A DNA stretch of 64,000 nt from Megalonaias nervosa. Lineage: Eukaryota > Mollusca > Bivalvia > Unionida > Unionidae. Both the position numbers and the translations under genes were made by a program. Of the stretch, positions 1 through 12,721 are shown one piece after another. The first letter of the stretch is position 1. Each line of letters starts with the position of its first letter. Location of the stretch: the NCBI GenBank assembly GCA_016617855.1, contig JAECUM010012941.1:1-64000 (forward strand). The letters run 5' to 3'. The notes beneath the pieces are model-generated. The model saw only the letters and a list, made by a program, of their open reading frames with translations, made no database searches and had not been told where the DNA came from.

Positions 1-1
1 C

Positions 2-358
2 TATGGCGAGCCACAGCAAGGACAGCGATCCCATGGAGGTCAGAAGAAACGCTTCAAAGACAATCTGAAAGCTGCATTGAAAGCGTTCAACATAAAACCT
101 GATTTCTGGGAGCAAGCAGCCAGCGATTGAGTTACATGGCGTTCCTCCGTGCACAAAGGCTCCAAGTTGTGTGAATCTAGCAGGACAGCAGCAGCGGAGC
201 TGAAGAGGCAAGCCAGAAAAGCGCGTGCCATCAACCCTCCTGGAGATGTCTCACTCATCCCTTGTCCTTTATGCAAACGAACCTTCCGTGCAAGGATTGG
301 CCTTATCAGCCACCTGCGCACACACAGAACAGAACCAGCCCCTACAACCCTCGGATGA
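2..358 (+). pseudogene. C-terminal end of a non-LTR retrotransposon (LINE) ORF2
   Basis: The frame is open from the window edge except for one TGA at 128-130 and ends at a stop near 356-358. It reads as the tail of a LINE reverse-transcriptase polyprotein of the type common in invertebrates: a Gly/Gln/Lys-rich stretch, an FNI..D.WEQ motif, a TWRSSVHKG motif just after the stop, a basic AAELKRQARKARA helix and a C2H2-like zinc finger (CPLCKRTF...LISHLRTH) just before the end. The RT domain would lie left of the window. The internal stop marks this copy as dead. Clade assignment is not possible from this tail; the zinc-finger ending is seen in several Jockey/CR1-like families. Confidence 0.8.
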
Positions 359-403
359 CCAGAGTGGTCCTCGTCGACTCGACGGACGAACGAATGTATA
401 TAA

Positions 404-672
404 TGCCAACTAACCAATAGCGTGGTGCATTGTATATCCGCCGAAAACGGTGGTTGCAATTGACCTAAAAAGGGTACTTTTTAAGTTTAACATCGAAAGT
501 ATAATTATGTACCAGAGGGATGCCATTACAGGTGTATTTGAGTGAAAAGCATTTGTGCAAACAAGGACCGACACTTGAAAATTACTTACTTATCAGTCCA
601 TTCAAGTTGTGTGCTCCCCCTTGTCTCGATCACGTAGGAACAGTGTTCAAATTTGAACAACTTAATTTTGCC
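404..672 (+). repeat. Dispersed repeat, copy 1 (partner at 29649-29894, opposite strand)
   Basis: This stretch matches the reverse complement of 29649-29894 along most of its length. Shared blocks include CAACTAACCAA, GGTGCATTGTA, ATTGACCTAAAAAG, TTACAGGTGTATTTGAGTGAAA, a TATCAGTCCATTCA block and CTTGTCTCGATCA. It begins just after the LINE 3' tail, so it may be part of that element's 3' flank or a separate element. A 62-codon open frame crosses it at 520-705, but no family is recognised. Confidence 0.65.
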
Positions 673-699
673 ACAGAAGCACAGAAATATCTGCTCTGT

Positions 700-1750
700 T
701 CGTAAATAAAATTTAATAATAAAAAAACATGCTAAATTGTATCTTCAAGGTAAACAAAAATAACGCTCATATCGGTCGGTAATAGTGTTGTAAGAATGGT
801 TCAGTTGTATATTAGCCGGTCTTTCGTGGTATCCTAATTTCGATGTTGCAGTCCTTTTATTAAGGGGTGGGGTCAAACAATTCCGCACGAAGCAAAGAAT
901 CTGGAAGTGGGCCTAGCTGTTACCGTTTATCCCAAGATTGGTATCTGCAAATTGTTTATGCATATACAGTCGGGCAGGCCGAGTGTATTTTATCTTTAAG
1001 TATAAATGAGAGCAATGATAAAGTCCTCTATTCATCTGGAACTAATTTTACAAATAAGAACGATAAGAGGAATGAAAAAGATAACAACAACAGCAACAGC
1101 TTTTCGATTCGACACCGGACTACAAAATCTGTACCTGCATCAAAGTTAAGGAGTGCAAAACGCATTGTTTGCGGGACACTAATGTCACCCGATGCAAGAT
1201 GTATGATGAAAATGTGCTGTAATTAATGCTCGTTTTAATTATTGTGAATAAATTCGCAATGTTGATGGAAATTGGGAGCTTTGCCAGCTTATGTACATTA
1301 TGATCGCAGTTGAAGGTTAGGAGAAGATAGCAGTCATGTGATAAATGATGAAGATATTTCCCTTCGTAGTTCTAAATGGAAAACATATTCATATACCAAT
1401 TGTGCAAGTAAACAGGTACGGCTATGCACGCTGTATAGGTACGACATTTATTGCCGGTACGGCCGTGTTGGAAAGATAGGGTCGTCGGTGGAGTCGGTAC
1501 CGTACTGGTAAAGAGTTAAAATCTTCTTACTCCACTGTCAAACACACTTAGGAACTTGAGAAATAACGAAGTTTTACATAATATTAAGGTAGTGAAAATA
1601 TGCGCCGAACCTTTTCCTTGTTTTTCTCTATAACTTTGAACTTGTCAAGATAACGTTCAGCATTATTGCTTTGTCGATACTTAGAAACGTCGGAAGATAC
1701 ATTCATACGTTCATGATTGGGAGCATTCATCGAGGTAGATTACCCCGCTT
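700..1750. other. No recognised gene; one unassigned ORF
   Basis: The only notable open frame runs 867-1226 on the plus strand (119 codons, rich in Asn, Ser and Lys). It has no recognisable domain, no clear splice signals and no neighbouring exon, so it is probably chance. Confidence 0.4.
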
Positions 1751-2130
1751 GACCGCTCCGGTGGCCTAGTAGTTAGAGCGTCGGCCTTGGATGCGGGAGG
1801 TCGCGGGTTCAAATCCAGGCCAAGTAATTCCTTAAGACTTATAAAAATGGTACTAGCAGCTGCCTCGTTTGGAGTTCAACATTATGAGGTTAGTGTTAGG
1901 ACTGGTCAGCCTGGTGTCAGGATAATGTGATTGGGTGGGACATGATGCTTTGTGTCTGCAGAATGATGCCCCAGTGTTAGACATCGCTATAAACTGCCAT
2001 GCTGAAATCAGTGATATGACTGAAATTTTATTAAAGCTACATTAAAAATATGCACACTCACACAATACAAACTGTCATACTGCAGACATCGTAGCGATAT
2101 GACTGAAAGTTAAAGTTACGTTAAAAATCC

Positions 2131-2171
<41 letters not shown>
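1751..2171 (+). mobile_element. tRNA-derived SINE, family 1, copy A, with CA tail
   Basis: The head is tRNA-like with an A-box region (GTGGCCTAGTAGTTAGAGCG) and a B box (GGTTCAAATCC, 1806-1816). It is followed by a body shared with copies at 9389, 35385 and 42958: ACTTATAAAAATGGTACTA, GGTTAGTGTTAGGACTGG, TGCAGACATCGTAGCGATATGACTGAAA and GTTAAAAATC. It ends in a CA microsatellite (about 2132-2170). The body holds an extra partial repeat of the TGCAGACATC...GACTGAAA segment. The tRNA part is not a functional tRNA because it lacks a pairing acceptor stem. Confidence 0.85.
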
Positions 2172-2399
2172 GAACACACAAACCACACAGATCATCCGCT
2201 TAAGTATAAATTTCGGTTTCATGGGTATAAAACTTTAAAACAAAAAATAAAAAATTGATAGTTTGCGATCCAGACAAAGAAGTATGTTTATTAGGCCTGG
2301 CTTATTACACTAAAATCCGTATTGATTGTCGGATTTATTATATCGATAAACAATCGATTGTTAATCGTTTCTCGTCAGGCACAGAAAATAGTCTCAAGG

Positions 2400-2700
2400 A
2401 GAGAAACCATTTTGCAGTGTACTACGCTTGCTGACACAATGTAGTACGCCATTCTACGGTGTACTACACGGGTTGTCACATGAATTACACCATTTTACAG
2501 TGTACTACGCTTGTTGACACAATATACTACACCATTCTACGGTGTACTACACTGGTTGACACATGAATTACACCATTTTACAGTGTACTAAACGGGTTGA
2601 CACATGAATTACCCCATTCTACGGTGTACTACACGGGTTGGAACAGTAAGTTCACCATTTTTACAGTGTACTACATGGGTTGACACATGAGTTACTGTTA
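2400..2700. repeat. Minisatellite, about 41-bp unit, about 7 copies
   Basis: Units of about 41 bp repeat the pattern CATTCTACGGTGTACTACAC, then GGGTTGACACATGAATTACAC, with substitutions and small indels between copies. A stray partial unit lies at 3083-3105, about 400 bp to the right. Confidence 0.85.
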
Positions 2701-3962
2701 TTAGTATCATTTCACTCTCAGTGCATGTATCAGATTCTAGCTGTTAGTAGTGATAGTTGACCAGAACATTAATCCCAGCATTCTGGATATTTGATACCAG
2801 CGACTGTCAACAGGTTCGGTTCTGTTATTTATCTTCCCATGGCTAACTGAACCTGGACCAGTTCATGCCCTTGGATAAGGCACAAATGTTAAATTAATTA
2901 AACTCCCTTATCTCTAACCCTTACTAAAATAAGAGCAGAATGGGAGAGCAGACAGTTATGTAGCTGGGCTTGGTACAGTAAGTAACACTGGCTTTGGTTT
3001 TTGTGAAGATTTTAGCTTTATTTTACATAAAGTTTATGACCCTTACTTGCTGTTTGTGTGTCCTTTGAACCCGAATGTAACAATTACACCATTCTACAGT
3101 GTACTTTTTTCTGCAAGAGAAAACAAATGTAGAAGACTCCAGGTCGAATTTAGAAGAAATTCACTCGTAATTAATCATCCAAGGGATCGGATGTCTGGAA
3201 AAATTGACGAACACAATTCTGGCGGGAAAGCTTGAAAACACAAGGCATTTTGCGCCCGTCTCACGTAAATCATTGATATCAATATGACGATTTGTTTGAT
3301 TTATTTGCTTATATTTGCATGAATTTATTCGGTTAGATTCGTAGATCAATTTTCTTGATATGAATACAACTGTGTGCGTTCATCTATATGAATCCGTACA
3401 ATGATATTCTTTATATAAGTTGATGAATCGTTTGAATGTATAGTCTCGATTGTTATTGGTAAATTTGTATCTAGAATTTCATGCCTTACTTTAGTTGATA
3501 TGAGTTACGAGAATTCGTGGGAATTCTCAGACTTAGATGATTTCACGTATGATAAAGACTTGAGTGCGTATTGACTGAAATTAACGTTGTTAAACCATGT
3601 AGTAAGATTTCATATATGCTAGAGACTTGAATGTGTGTATTCGCTAGAAATAACGTAGTTAAGCCATGTAAGGAATTTCATTCATTCATTTGTGTAATTG
3701 AGACGAGACCGGAACTGATGTCTCTGTGTGATGCTAATGTGAGCCAGTGTTGAAATAGCCATTAGGAAGTACATTAATCTTATGAAACTAGGTTTGTTTA
3801 TGGTCTGCCGTGTTTAGTTAGACCAGATAGCCGTTGGAATCTGTTTGAATTCCGACAGAACTATATCTGACATTAACGAGGGGAGTATGATCTGTTCCCA
3901 GTAGGATACCTGACAGAATATTTAGGTTGCTACTTTGTTTACTTTTGGAAAGTGAGATAGCT
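2700..3962. other. No gene recognised
   Basis: AT-rich sequence with scattered stops in all frames. Apart from the stray minisatellite unit at 3083-3105, nothing that can be named is visible. Confidence 0.4.
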
Positions 3963-4026
3963 CCACGTGATGTATTCACCGACGTACCCACGTGACGTAT
4001 TCACCGACGTATCCACGTGACGTATA
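3963..4026. repeat. Short tandem repeat, 24-bp unit, about 2.7 copies
   Basis: The unit CCACGTGACGTATTCACCGA + CGTA is repeated in tandem. Each unit contains a CACGTG E-box-like palindrome, or CACGTGA next to a TGACGTA motif. No gene start can be tied to it. Confidence 0.7.
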
Positions 4027-4029
4027 CAC

Positions 4030-5545
4030 GAATCTACCTGTTGAAGTATCTACGCATCACGTACTTACATAACCACCTAACTAAACACAGTCCGAGGGTC
4101 GAAAGCGACGAGACACTAGAGAGTTGGAGAAGGGAAAAGTGGAAAGGACCCAGACGTACAGGCACAGGGAAGTTAAAGAACAGTCGCAGTGAATTCGGAC
4201 TGAACCAGAACAATCAGGTTATGAATCTGTACAAAGCATTGACTTCGATCTTTCATTCGTTTAGATGATGAACTAATTCTATCACTTAAAACAGATCGGC
4301 TATTTGTATAAGTATATTTGTGTTTGAAATTCGTTTAATGATTTGTTTCAAAAAGAAATGTATCTTCCTAATGTAATGTATTATCACAATTGTTTATGAA
4401 TTTTTATTAAATTTATTGTCTTTACATGTACGGGGGTTCGTGTCATTCTGTTTTATATATCTGCTCAGATCTCTATCTATTCCACCTATAAGTTTCACAC
4501 TTTATATTGATATTTACTCGATCCGGGCAATTACACCGACGGCGATCACCCTCTAGATAACGATAACCAAAATCCACTACAACCCACCCCCAACAGTGGT
4601 AAGAATTACAACAAATAAGAGTAAATTCTCCTGTAATGTTATGTCTTTTGTCTCTGATTATTTCCACTTTTAGAGGCAAAAGTTTTAAATGATACAAACT
4701 AGTTTTAAAGTTGTTTTCTTTTTTTTTTTTCTTTTTTCCTTTTTTTTTGTCGATACATTCAAAGGTTGAGGTTCTGTACATTAACAATGCAAATTAAGTA
4801 TTGGAAAACAATTGTACACTAAATCTAATACATCTAATCGCAAGTAAACATTTTTGTCATGATACGAACATGATTTTCCACAATTTTATTATTTCGGCTT
4901 TTGCGACAATATATATTCCAAAATGAAGATTGTGATAAGAATAAGAAAACCTTTAGGAATGCTTCATTTTTTTTTAAAATATCATTTTGCCTATAAACTT
5001 TTTTGATGTGCTATTGACGTTGCTCTGAAATATATCATTTTTGCCGGAGGTTATGTACTATAGTAGCACATGAAGAGATATAGATGTCTGTGAGGTGCGT
5101 CAAAATGGGTGACGTACAATACGATCCTTACAACCAGGGGTCGTCTGATGAAAGCTCGTTAAGAAGAGTACGAGGGAATATATCATTGTCATTTCTGATC
5201 ATTACTGTGCTCAAATAACTAATGTTTCCAAAGTAATGAGAGATATCACTGAGAAGTAGATTTCTTAAACGGTGAAAGCAAATAATTAAGTGCGTCAAAA
5301 CTAGGGTTGAAGAAGATGGATCACCCTGCTGCAGTGTATGCGTTTTTCTTTTCGTAATGTTCTTAGATCACTTAGATCTTCGAGAATACACATGGTTTTG
5401 GAGAACGATTAAACTTCGTTGCTAACGTACACCTTAAATAAGGGACTGAAAGAGTTACAATTTTTATCGACACAAAATGAAATCCGTAAAGCTCCTTGGG
5501 GAGCATTAATTATTTCTGGTAAAATAAAAACTTATGAAATTTAGA
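4030..5545. other. No gene recognised
   Basis: AT-rich DNA. Short open frames (for example 4017-4268 plus and 4473-4787 minus) show no domain; the latter encodes a lysine run from a T-rich tract. Confidence 0.4.
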
Positions 5546-5546
5546 G

Positions 5547-5608
5547 CGCCGTCTGTTGTCATAATGCCATGCTAATATCTAGTATGCCATTATGACAACA
5601 GATGGCGA
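5547..5608. repeat. Inverted repeat (hairpin), about 28-bp arms
   Basis: The left arm around GTCTGTTGTCATAATG pairs with CATTATGACAACAGATGGC on the right, across a short TAATATCTAG loop, with few mismatches. It resembles a small fold-back MITE. No unambiguous target duplication is seen. Confidence 0.7.
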
Positions 5609-5837
5609 CACGAGTTGGACAACAAAGACGATACTGATAAAACTTAGAATTTACATGGTTGCAAGGCCAAATCTGTATGAAAACAGCAGTTGGAATGATG
5701 TAATTGTAATATAGCAAGTTTATAAACAGAATATGCGAAACTTGTAATAACTGACACAGCATTACCATACGACAAACAACAGAATCAGTTCAGTAGTTGG
5801 CAAATTGCAAGATAAAATGAGGCAGAAGGAAACTAGA

Positions 5838-6066
5838 TCTAAGCACTTGCAAGCAGCCATTTACAGCTTGCAGCAATGAAGAATAGAAAATTCATGACTA
5901 GAATTATGAATGTCGCACTTGCAAGCATCCATTTACAATAATGCAGAAGGAAAGTAGCACTTGCAAACTGCCACGTACAATTTGCATCAATGAAGAATAC
6001 AATATACCTGGATAGAATTATGAAAGTAGCACTTGCAAGCAGCCATTTACAATAATGCATCAAGGA
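5838..6066. repeat. Irregular tandem repeat, four units of about 42-72 bp
   Basis: Four units begin with GCACTTGCAAGCAGCCATTT or a close variant, near 5838, 5916, 5958 and 6028. Long (about 72 bp) and short (about 42 bp) unit types alternate. The minus-strand ORF at 5839-6063 is a translation of this repeat, not a gene. Confidence 0.75.
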
Positions 6067-6069
6067 AGA

Positions 6070-9000
6070 TTAGAAAGTACATGCATTGAATTATGGCGGT
6101 AATCCCCTTCCATAAGTGAGTGGACATCTTTATTGTTATATTGTAGAATCGAATGCCACCCAAAGTCCCCTAATATATTTCTCAATCAGGTACCTAGGCC
6201 ACTACAACTGCAAACATCAGCCATGATTTTGAAACATAAACTATAAAAATAATATTGGTTGCATCAGTACTCGTCATTTAGAAAAATTCGTGAAGAATTA
6301 ACAATGGCAGAATGGAAATATAATTATTTCAGTTAACGTAACTATCTATGGTAAATGACTGTAAACTCCAAGAATCCGTGATTTTGTGTTTTCATAAGAC
6401 GGCAAATATATTAAAATTTGCTGGAGTGTTGTTCTATGAGGAAATAACAAATAATAATACACTTTGTATCAGATACCAGGATATTCTCCACCACTTTGTT
6501 ACCTTGTGTTACAAATATAATACAGGAATTGGCTGATTTAGCGGTGCTAAGGAAGACACGCACATCATTTATACTCGCCAATGTGTTCTTCATTCCTGTT
6601 TTATTTGCGCCTTAACTTCTTCTGATAGCGTAGCTCCGATGCTTTGGGCGGAATTGCTGGCATGTAACTCACTGACCACTGACTAATACTCTTAAGAATG
6701 TGTTAATGTCTCAATCAAATAGCCCTTTTCGTTATTGGCTTCGTCCTTTTATGGTCTAATTTTAAGGCAGACCAACGAGCGCACAGTTCCGACCGGTTCC
6801 GCATATATTCGATTATAAGGTGAGTCTAACGGCAAACGGCATAGACCCATATAAACGCTCATGAAAGCAATGTACTTTATAATGCCCACAGGAATTCAAT
6901 AGCTTGACAAACTATCCAATTTACATTAAATCACATCATTTGCGTAGATTTCTTTGATTGCTTATTGGATATTTTCTTGATCAGCGCTTGGTTTATGATG
7001 CACTGATGTCAACAGTTACTGTTGATTTCTCTTCTGCACAAAGAAACTCTCTGACATTGATCATTTCTTAAACGGTCCCAATCATGGATGGGCTGAACAA
7101 TAAGAGTTTACACTAAACAGTGTGATAGTCTCGGATGTGGAACATATAACGCATTAAAGATTATTCTTTTTACCTCCAAGTTTTTATCCCGATTCTGACT
7201 ATAATCCCGAGAAAACTTGATAGTTCGAGTACCAGTCGGTGTGGGGTGTACTTTATTCACCTTGTCAAAGTTTTCGATAGCTTCATTTCCGATACGATCT
7301 GTAGGTTCGACATTTATGGCACGAAATAACTTATACTTGGCAAACATATGTATTATGCAGGTTCTTCTAGATCGAGAAAATATTGAATAGACCAGTAATC
7401 GGCATGACTCACTTTTGCTATGAGTCTCGCCAATATAACAAACCTTTCTTTCATAAATTATCTAATATGGCAGTCACATTCAAACTGTTGTTGCAGACCG
7501 AATTACTGATTGGATTCTGCGTCTTCAGATTCTGAGATAACTTTTATATCACAAACAGTACAATACGCATGTTTGCAGTGATACAGGAGATAAATAATTA
7601 TTGGACATTATGATACGAGGAAAATACCAAGCTTTAGTTCAAAAAGGTTGCCCTAATTTCGCTGCTGAACTTGATTTTGGACTTGACCTTGGAGTTAGAA
7701 TTGGCTTCGCACCATGAATCCAGCCATGTGATTGGATTAAATTTAATTGTGACATACAGCTAACCAATCAGTTTCCAGAATAAATAATTGAACATATGAA
7801 CGTGCCAGTAATTATTTGGAATAACAAACTTGCGCTGAAGGAAGAAAGAGCACGATTTAAACTTCAAATAGTTCCCAAGAGGTGAATGCTTGTAAAATTA
7901 CAACACTTGTCGCAATTGTCTCATCTACAGACATGGATGTAGATGTAGGAATCCCAAAAGTATGAACAAGTGTTTGAACTGTCATTTATTCGAAACCTTA
8001 ACAAATACTTGAAAATCCAATTTTATGCACAGCATTCAACGTATTTCACAATTTTGTTTAAACATTACAGGTTTCTAATCTGAAATGGTTTGCCGAATTT
8101 TTTCCCAATAATTACAAAATGTGATTTTAGTGTCCACTGGAGTCTATATGTGCTTAAAGGAAGATAAATGAAGTTGATATTTACAAATCCAGTTTTTAAT
8201 AATCCCTTACAATTTACTGTTCTTAATGATTAGGTCACAAGAACTTGATTTCTTTGGTAATGATCTTGTCTTCAAAAAAGACAAACAGCGAAAGATCAAA
8301 TGTAAGGGGTCACTTTCATGCTTTATGTGAGATATACAGCAAAATAAACTCTCCTCCTCTAAGATCAGTGTTTACGTGAACTCAAATGCGCAAGACTGAA
8401 AAGTTCAGTGGTCGGTTTTGAAATAAACAGGATCTAACTAATTCCATCCGAGGATTCTTTCTCGACGGAAAACGTCTGGGATGTTCTGATTGTATTATTT
8501 GTTCCTCGTGTAGACTGGTCCCATATCTTTCTTTTACTACAGGCGTGCCAGTGACCTTGGCTCGGTTTTTTTGTTTGGTTTTGATTATGATATTTCCTCT
8601 GAATATTAATCAGGCATTGAGGATTAAGAAAGGCCATAATATCCGGCAGTTTCCTGAAATTAGTACTGTTTTATCTTTGAGGAAGACTGATTATTTGTTT
8701 TGAAATTTTGATAATTCATCAAGATATTTTTAAAAGACAAAAGGACTTTGGGGTATACTAGTTGAAGAATAAAGATTGTTTTGTTTGAAATAAATAAGCA
8801 AGATAATACAAAATCTAAAATTCTGGGGAACATGTTTTAGAATTTTAGCGAAACTGAGACCAGTCATGAGTACCCTTGTGTTTTGAGAGTGTTCAGAGTT
8901 TACGTTACATCAAACCGTCCAGTACGATTGGTTTATAACTATCAAACTCGTTGGCTTGTTGTAATATAGTGTGCAGTGGCTGGTATTGAATCCTTATGTT

Positions 9001-9385
9001 TTTAACTACGATACATAAAGGAGGGGATTTACAAATGTGAATTAAGTCAACAGTAAGATAGAAGTCTTTAATCTTCAACGGATTCATATAACAAATGAAA
9101 CGACAGTCCTTATCTATATGTATGAAAATAGTGTTGCCCTTTAATTTTAGATGTCACACTTTTTTAAAAGGAAATTATAGCAAACCCATGAAATTGCAAC
9201 AACAAAATCTGCAAATAGCCCAATGAAAATGTATGAAAATATTTTCATTGCTTACACAAATTTGTAGGCCATTATTTGACTCATTTAATGAGTGATTATA
9301 ACGTACAACATCACAATAATATATTTCTTGTTTAAAATTTTCATGCACTGGATTAGTCTTGTTCAATCATACTCTTCACATGACC
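6070..9385. other. No gene recognised
   Basis: About 3.3 kb of AT-rich DNA with only short frames (for example 7108-7347 minus and 8434-8637 minus) that match no family known to me. It lies downstream (3') of the RGS gene end. Confidence 0.4.
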
Positions 9386-9388
9386 ATA

Positions 9389-9628
9389 CGGACCGCTCCG
9401 GTGGCCTAAGTAGTTAGAGCGTTCACCTCTGATGTGGTAGGTCGCCGGGTTAGAACCCCAGCAGAGTCATACCAGAGACTTACAAAAATGGTACTAACAG
9501 TTGACTCGCTTAGCGCTCGGCATAAAGAGACTATTGTTTGGACTAGTCAGGCATCACTATAAACTGCTACACTGCAGACATCTTAGCGAGATGACTGAAA
9601 AAATTTAAAGCTAAGATAAAAATCTAAA

Positions 9629-9680
<52 letters not shown>

Positions 9681-9681
9681 G
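9389..9681 (+). mobile_element. SINE family 1, copy B, with long CA tail
   Basis: It has the same tRNA-like head as copy A (GGACCGCTCCGGTGGCCTAA, then GTAGTTAGAGCG and a diverged B box GGGTTAGAACC). The shared body follows (ACTTACAAAAATGGTACTAA; TGCAGACATCTTAGCGAGAT) and the element ends in a CA run (about 9632-9679). It lacks part of the middle of copy A. Confidence 0.85.
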
Positions 9682-9859
9682 TTAAGAAGCGTAAGTCCCT
9701 AAAAGGGAATAACGCTGCACAGGGCGGAAATTGTTTTCCAGGAATTCAAGATAAAACGATATCTTCCTTTAGCTGTCGAATGCGATAAGAAGATTTTCAA
9801 ACTGGCTTCTGTGGTATACAACCACATTTAGAACAAAGCAGTTAATCATTTTCAGGGGG

Positions 9860-10640
9860 AGTAGTGACAACAATGTTGATAAGGACACAGCAATACTGGA
9901 TAATGAATTTTCTTTAGTATTTGGTGTAAACTCCTGTTATAATAATCACCCATTCAAGGGGAGTAAAAGAAAATTTTAAGCAGTCAGCGTGTACAATATG
10001 GACTATCATAATAAACCTTTTGCTGATATAGTCGAGGAACATGATATAGCTATGCTGATAGCAAGATCAGTTATACAATGTCATCAGATCGGACAACTTC
10101 TGGTAAAAGCATCACGTCAATATGACTTTCTTTTTAAGTAGAACTGGCTACTATTCAGTTATACTAGATCGGCAACTTGTTTTTTGTGGACCAACTAGAC
10201 ATCATAAGAAATCTTTTAATGAAAATCCCATGTTGATACAATCATCTATTCAGAAGGAGTAATGATAAGAACAAGATTTTAAAGATGGCTGCCGTGGTGG
10301 CCTTATTGGATTTCAGATCGGCACTATTTTTCTTTCCGACCAACAAAACATCATAAGAAGTTTTTTTCTTAGTGAAAACCTCTTGCTGAAATCACCATCC
10401 ACTCAGGAAGAGTAGTGATAGCAAGATTTTCAAGATGTTCGCTGTAGTGAATGTGCGAGCAGCACCGTTTAATTTAGGAACAACTTGATCACGAGATGCA
10501 TGTGTGTTTGGTAAGTTTGAATGTGATCCTCCAGTTAGTTTAGGAGGAGTAGATATAACAAGCTTGTGCTAACTGTAGGACGGACGTAGGACGACAGACG
10601 AAGGACGGACGACGGACAACATACCATCCCTTAAGCTCTT
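9860..10640. repeat. Diverged tandem repeat region, paralogue of 26140-26960
   Basis: Units of roughly 120-150 bp recur with strong divergence. Shared blocks are GGAGTAGTGATA, ACAAGATTTTCAAGATG, GTGGTGGCC, AGATCGGCACCATTTTT, ACATCATAAGAAG and TTCAGGAGGAGTA. The region ends in a run of ACGG/GACGA motifs (10575-10620). The same unit family fills 26140-26960. Confidence 0.7.
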
Positions 10641-12388
10641 CTGGTCTTTCTTATATCAGCAAACATGTTGCTTTCCCAAAAACTGACAACATGGTAGCAT
10701 TCTTTGATGAGAAGAAATGTTGCCTAACGTCATTGTGACGATAACATGATTTTATATTTCACTCCATATGGAAATTTTAATTGGCTGATGAAGTACACGT
10801 CATGTATTGGTAGCTGTGTTAATTTCTGTCTCCGGATAGCATTTTGGTTTGAATTATTGACGAAAATTTGTCCAGAAATATTCTCAGATAGGGAGAGTTG
10901 TCTTTGTATTTTAACTAGTACGAAAGTCTGCAGAAGCGCTTTCGATTGAAAACACATAAATTAATATTTTATCACATCCTCCTATGGAGAAGCTGTTACA
11001 GAGTCACGCGAGAGTCAGGTTGAACGAAACTAACATAGGTTACTCATTCAGAATATCCTCTTCTGCTGTGTAAAATACATTTCGGTTGATGGAAGATACT
11101 GAACGACTCAAGCAATGTTCGGAATATTCATATAATCTAGGACACTTTCACAAAGCCCCCCCCCCCAAATTAAAACAAATAAAATAAAAACAAATGTTTT
11201 GCTTGCATACAAATCTACATGACATAGACGAAGGAAACAAACAAAGAACACAAAGTGGAGTGTCTGCTTTAAGAGAATATCAGTTTCGTTTGGTCAGATC
11301 TGCAAAATCAAGTTGAGAATTGACAACAAAAGACACCATGCATTCATTATTCAGGCACGTGCAAACCACGGCCTGCGACGTGGTTTCATCCAGATATTTA
11401 CATCATAGCGTTTGGCTTTAAAAATTCCTTATCCTGTAGGACGTTGCACATGCCTGGCATAATTATTTATAACATCGTGTAACGTGAAATATCTTTTCTA
11501 GATTCCACACGCCAGTCAATATTAATTTCATGTTTTTTGTGAAGTTGGCGTAGGCACTTTTCAATAGGTCGGCTTAGCTGAGGTTCCCTAAACTTTGAAT
11601 GTCGCTGGATATTTTATTGTTGTTTTGTATCTAAAAGATCAAATACACACCGTCTGTACTTGCTTATAAATTGTGCAAGCAATAAAGATCCTAATCTGTA
11701 GTTGCATATTGCGCCTGCAGATCAGGGTCGATGTTGTTTGTTCTACTGATTACCACTAATAAGCTGCACATATTCAGATCTCTCGGTGCATTATGCCACG
11801 GCAGATCTGGGTCTGTACAGTTTGCAGTTGGACTGGTCTTATAAGCAAGTACATACAGTAGCCCGGAAATCACATACTTGGGTAACCTCGGCTAAAGGTT
11901 GGTTCTCGTTCTATCATTAGAAAAGATAGGTTCTGACAATTCTGTGTATAACCGTTGGAATTTATAATCCATCATGTATGCATGCTGAGACTGCTAAACA
12001 ACCAGCAGCGTCATATAATTTATAATAACATTTGGCTGGACCGTTTCCAACAAAATTCATATGCAAGTATAGGAGTACATACGAATTGCGTTACACGGTC
12101 AAATGATAAAGATGTCATACCTGTAACGTTTCCTCCAGTAGGCGCTACGGGGGAGAGGAAACTGATTATTCGTGCCCAAAAATAATTGAGAAGCTGTATA
12201 ATGTCACTCTAATAGTTTGCAATAATAGATACTGCCTAGATATAAAAAGTGCATTACGGCGCGGAACTTATAACTGGCGTCAGACAGGGCAACATGGCGA
12301 AAACACAATAGGAGGAAATAATTCGCAATTTAAAAGCGACCTTCTGGCAAGACAGTGATATTTAGAGCCTTTTCAAGCCCCAAATCTC
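10640..12388. other. No gene recognised (3' side of the RGS gene)
   Basis: Short frames only. The 3' UTR of the RGS transcript must run leftward from 12721 into this area, but no single polyadenylation signal can be chosen with confidence. Confidence 0.35.
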
Positions 12389-12471
12389 ACCGGTTTCCAT
12401 TTTTTGTTTTGTTAATGGCTTTCCATCATAACGTTGGAAAGCCATTAACAAAACAAAAAATGGAAACCGGT
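12389..12471. repeat. Near-perfect 37-bp inverted repeat (hairpin)
   Basis: ACCGGTTTCCATTTTTTGTT... on the left pairs base for base with its complement ending at 12471, around a loop of about 9 bases (TCATAACGT). It would form a very stable hairpin in the 3' region of the RGS transcript. It could be a tiny fold-back element. Confidence 0.85.
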
Positions 12472-12552
12472 TTTGTTCTTTGATTTAATTCATTTATATG
12501 TATTGCTTCACATGAAAAATCATACTTCTCGTGAACCTTTACACATGCTGAG

Positions 12553-12558
<6 letters not shown>

Positions 12559-12607
<49 letters not shown>
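12559..12607. repeat. CA microsatellite
   Basis: A run of about 24 CA dinucleotides in the presumed 3' UTR or flank of the RGS gene. ORFs of poly Thr-His or Cys-Val across it are repeat translations. Confidence 0.95.
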
Positions 12608-12609
<2 letters not shown>

Positions 12610-12721
12610 CGATATTCGTCCAATTTATACCCACCCTAACAATGAATATTTCAACTGTCCTTTCTATGAATTGAAAATATGTTCGGATAATGTAGGCATT
12701 TTCTTAGGTTATGATCGTTCT

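Noticed and set aside
1751..1830. tRNA gene at the head of a repeat (also at 9389, 35357 and 35725)
   Set aside because: A and B boxes are present but acceptor stems do not pair and the sequence continues into a repeated SINE body.
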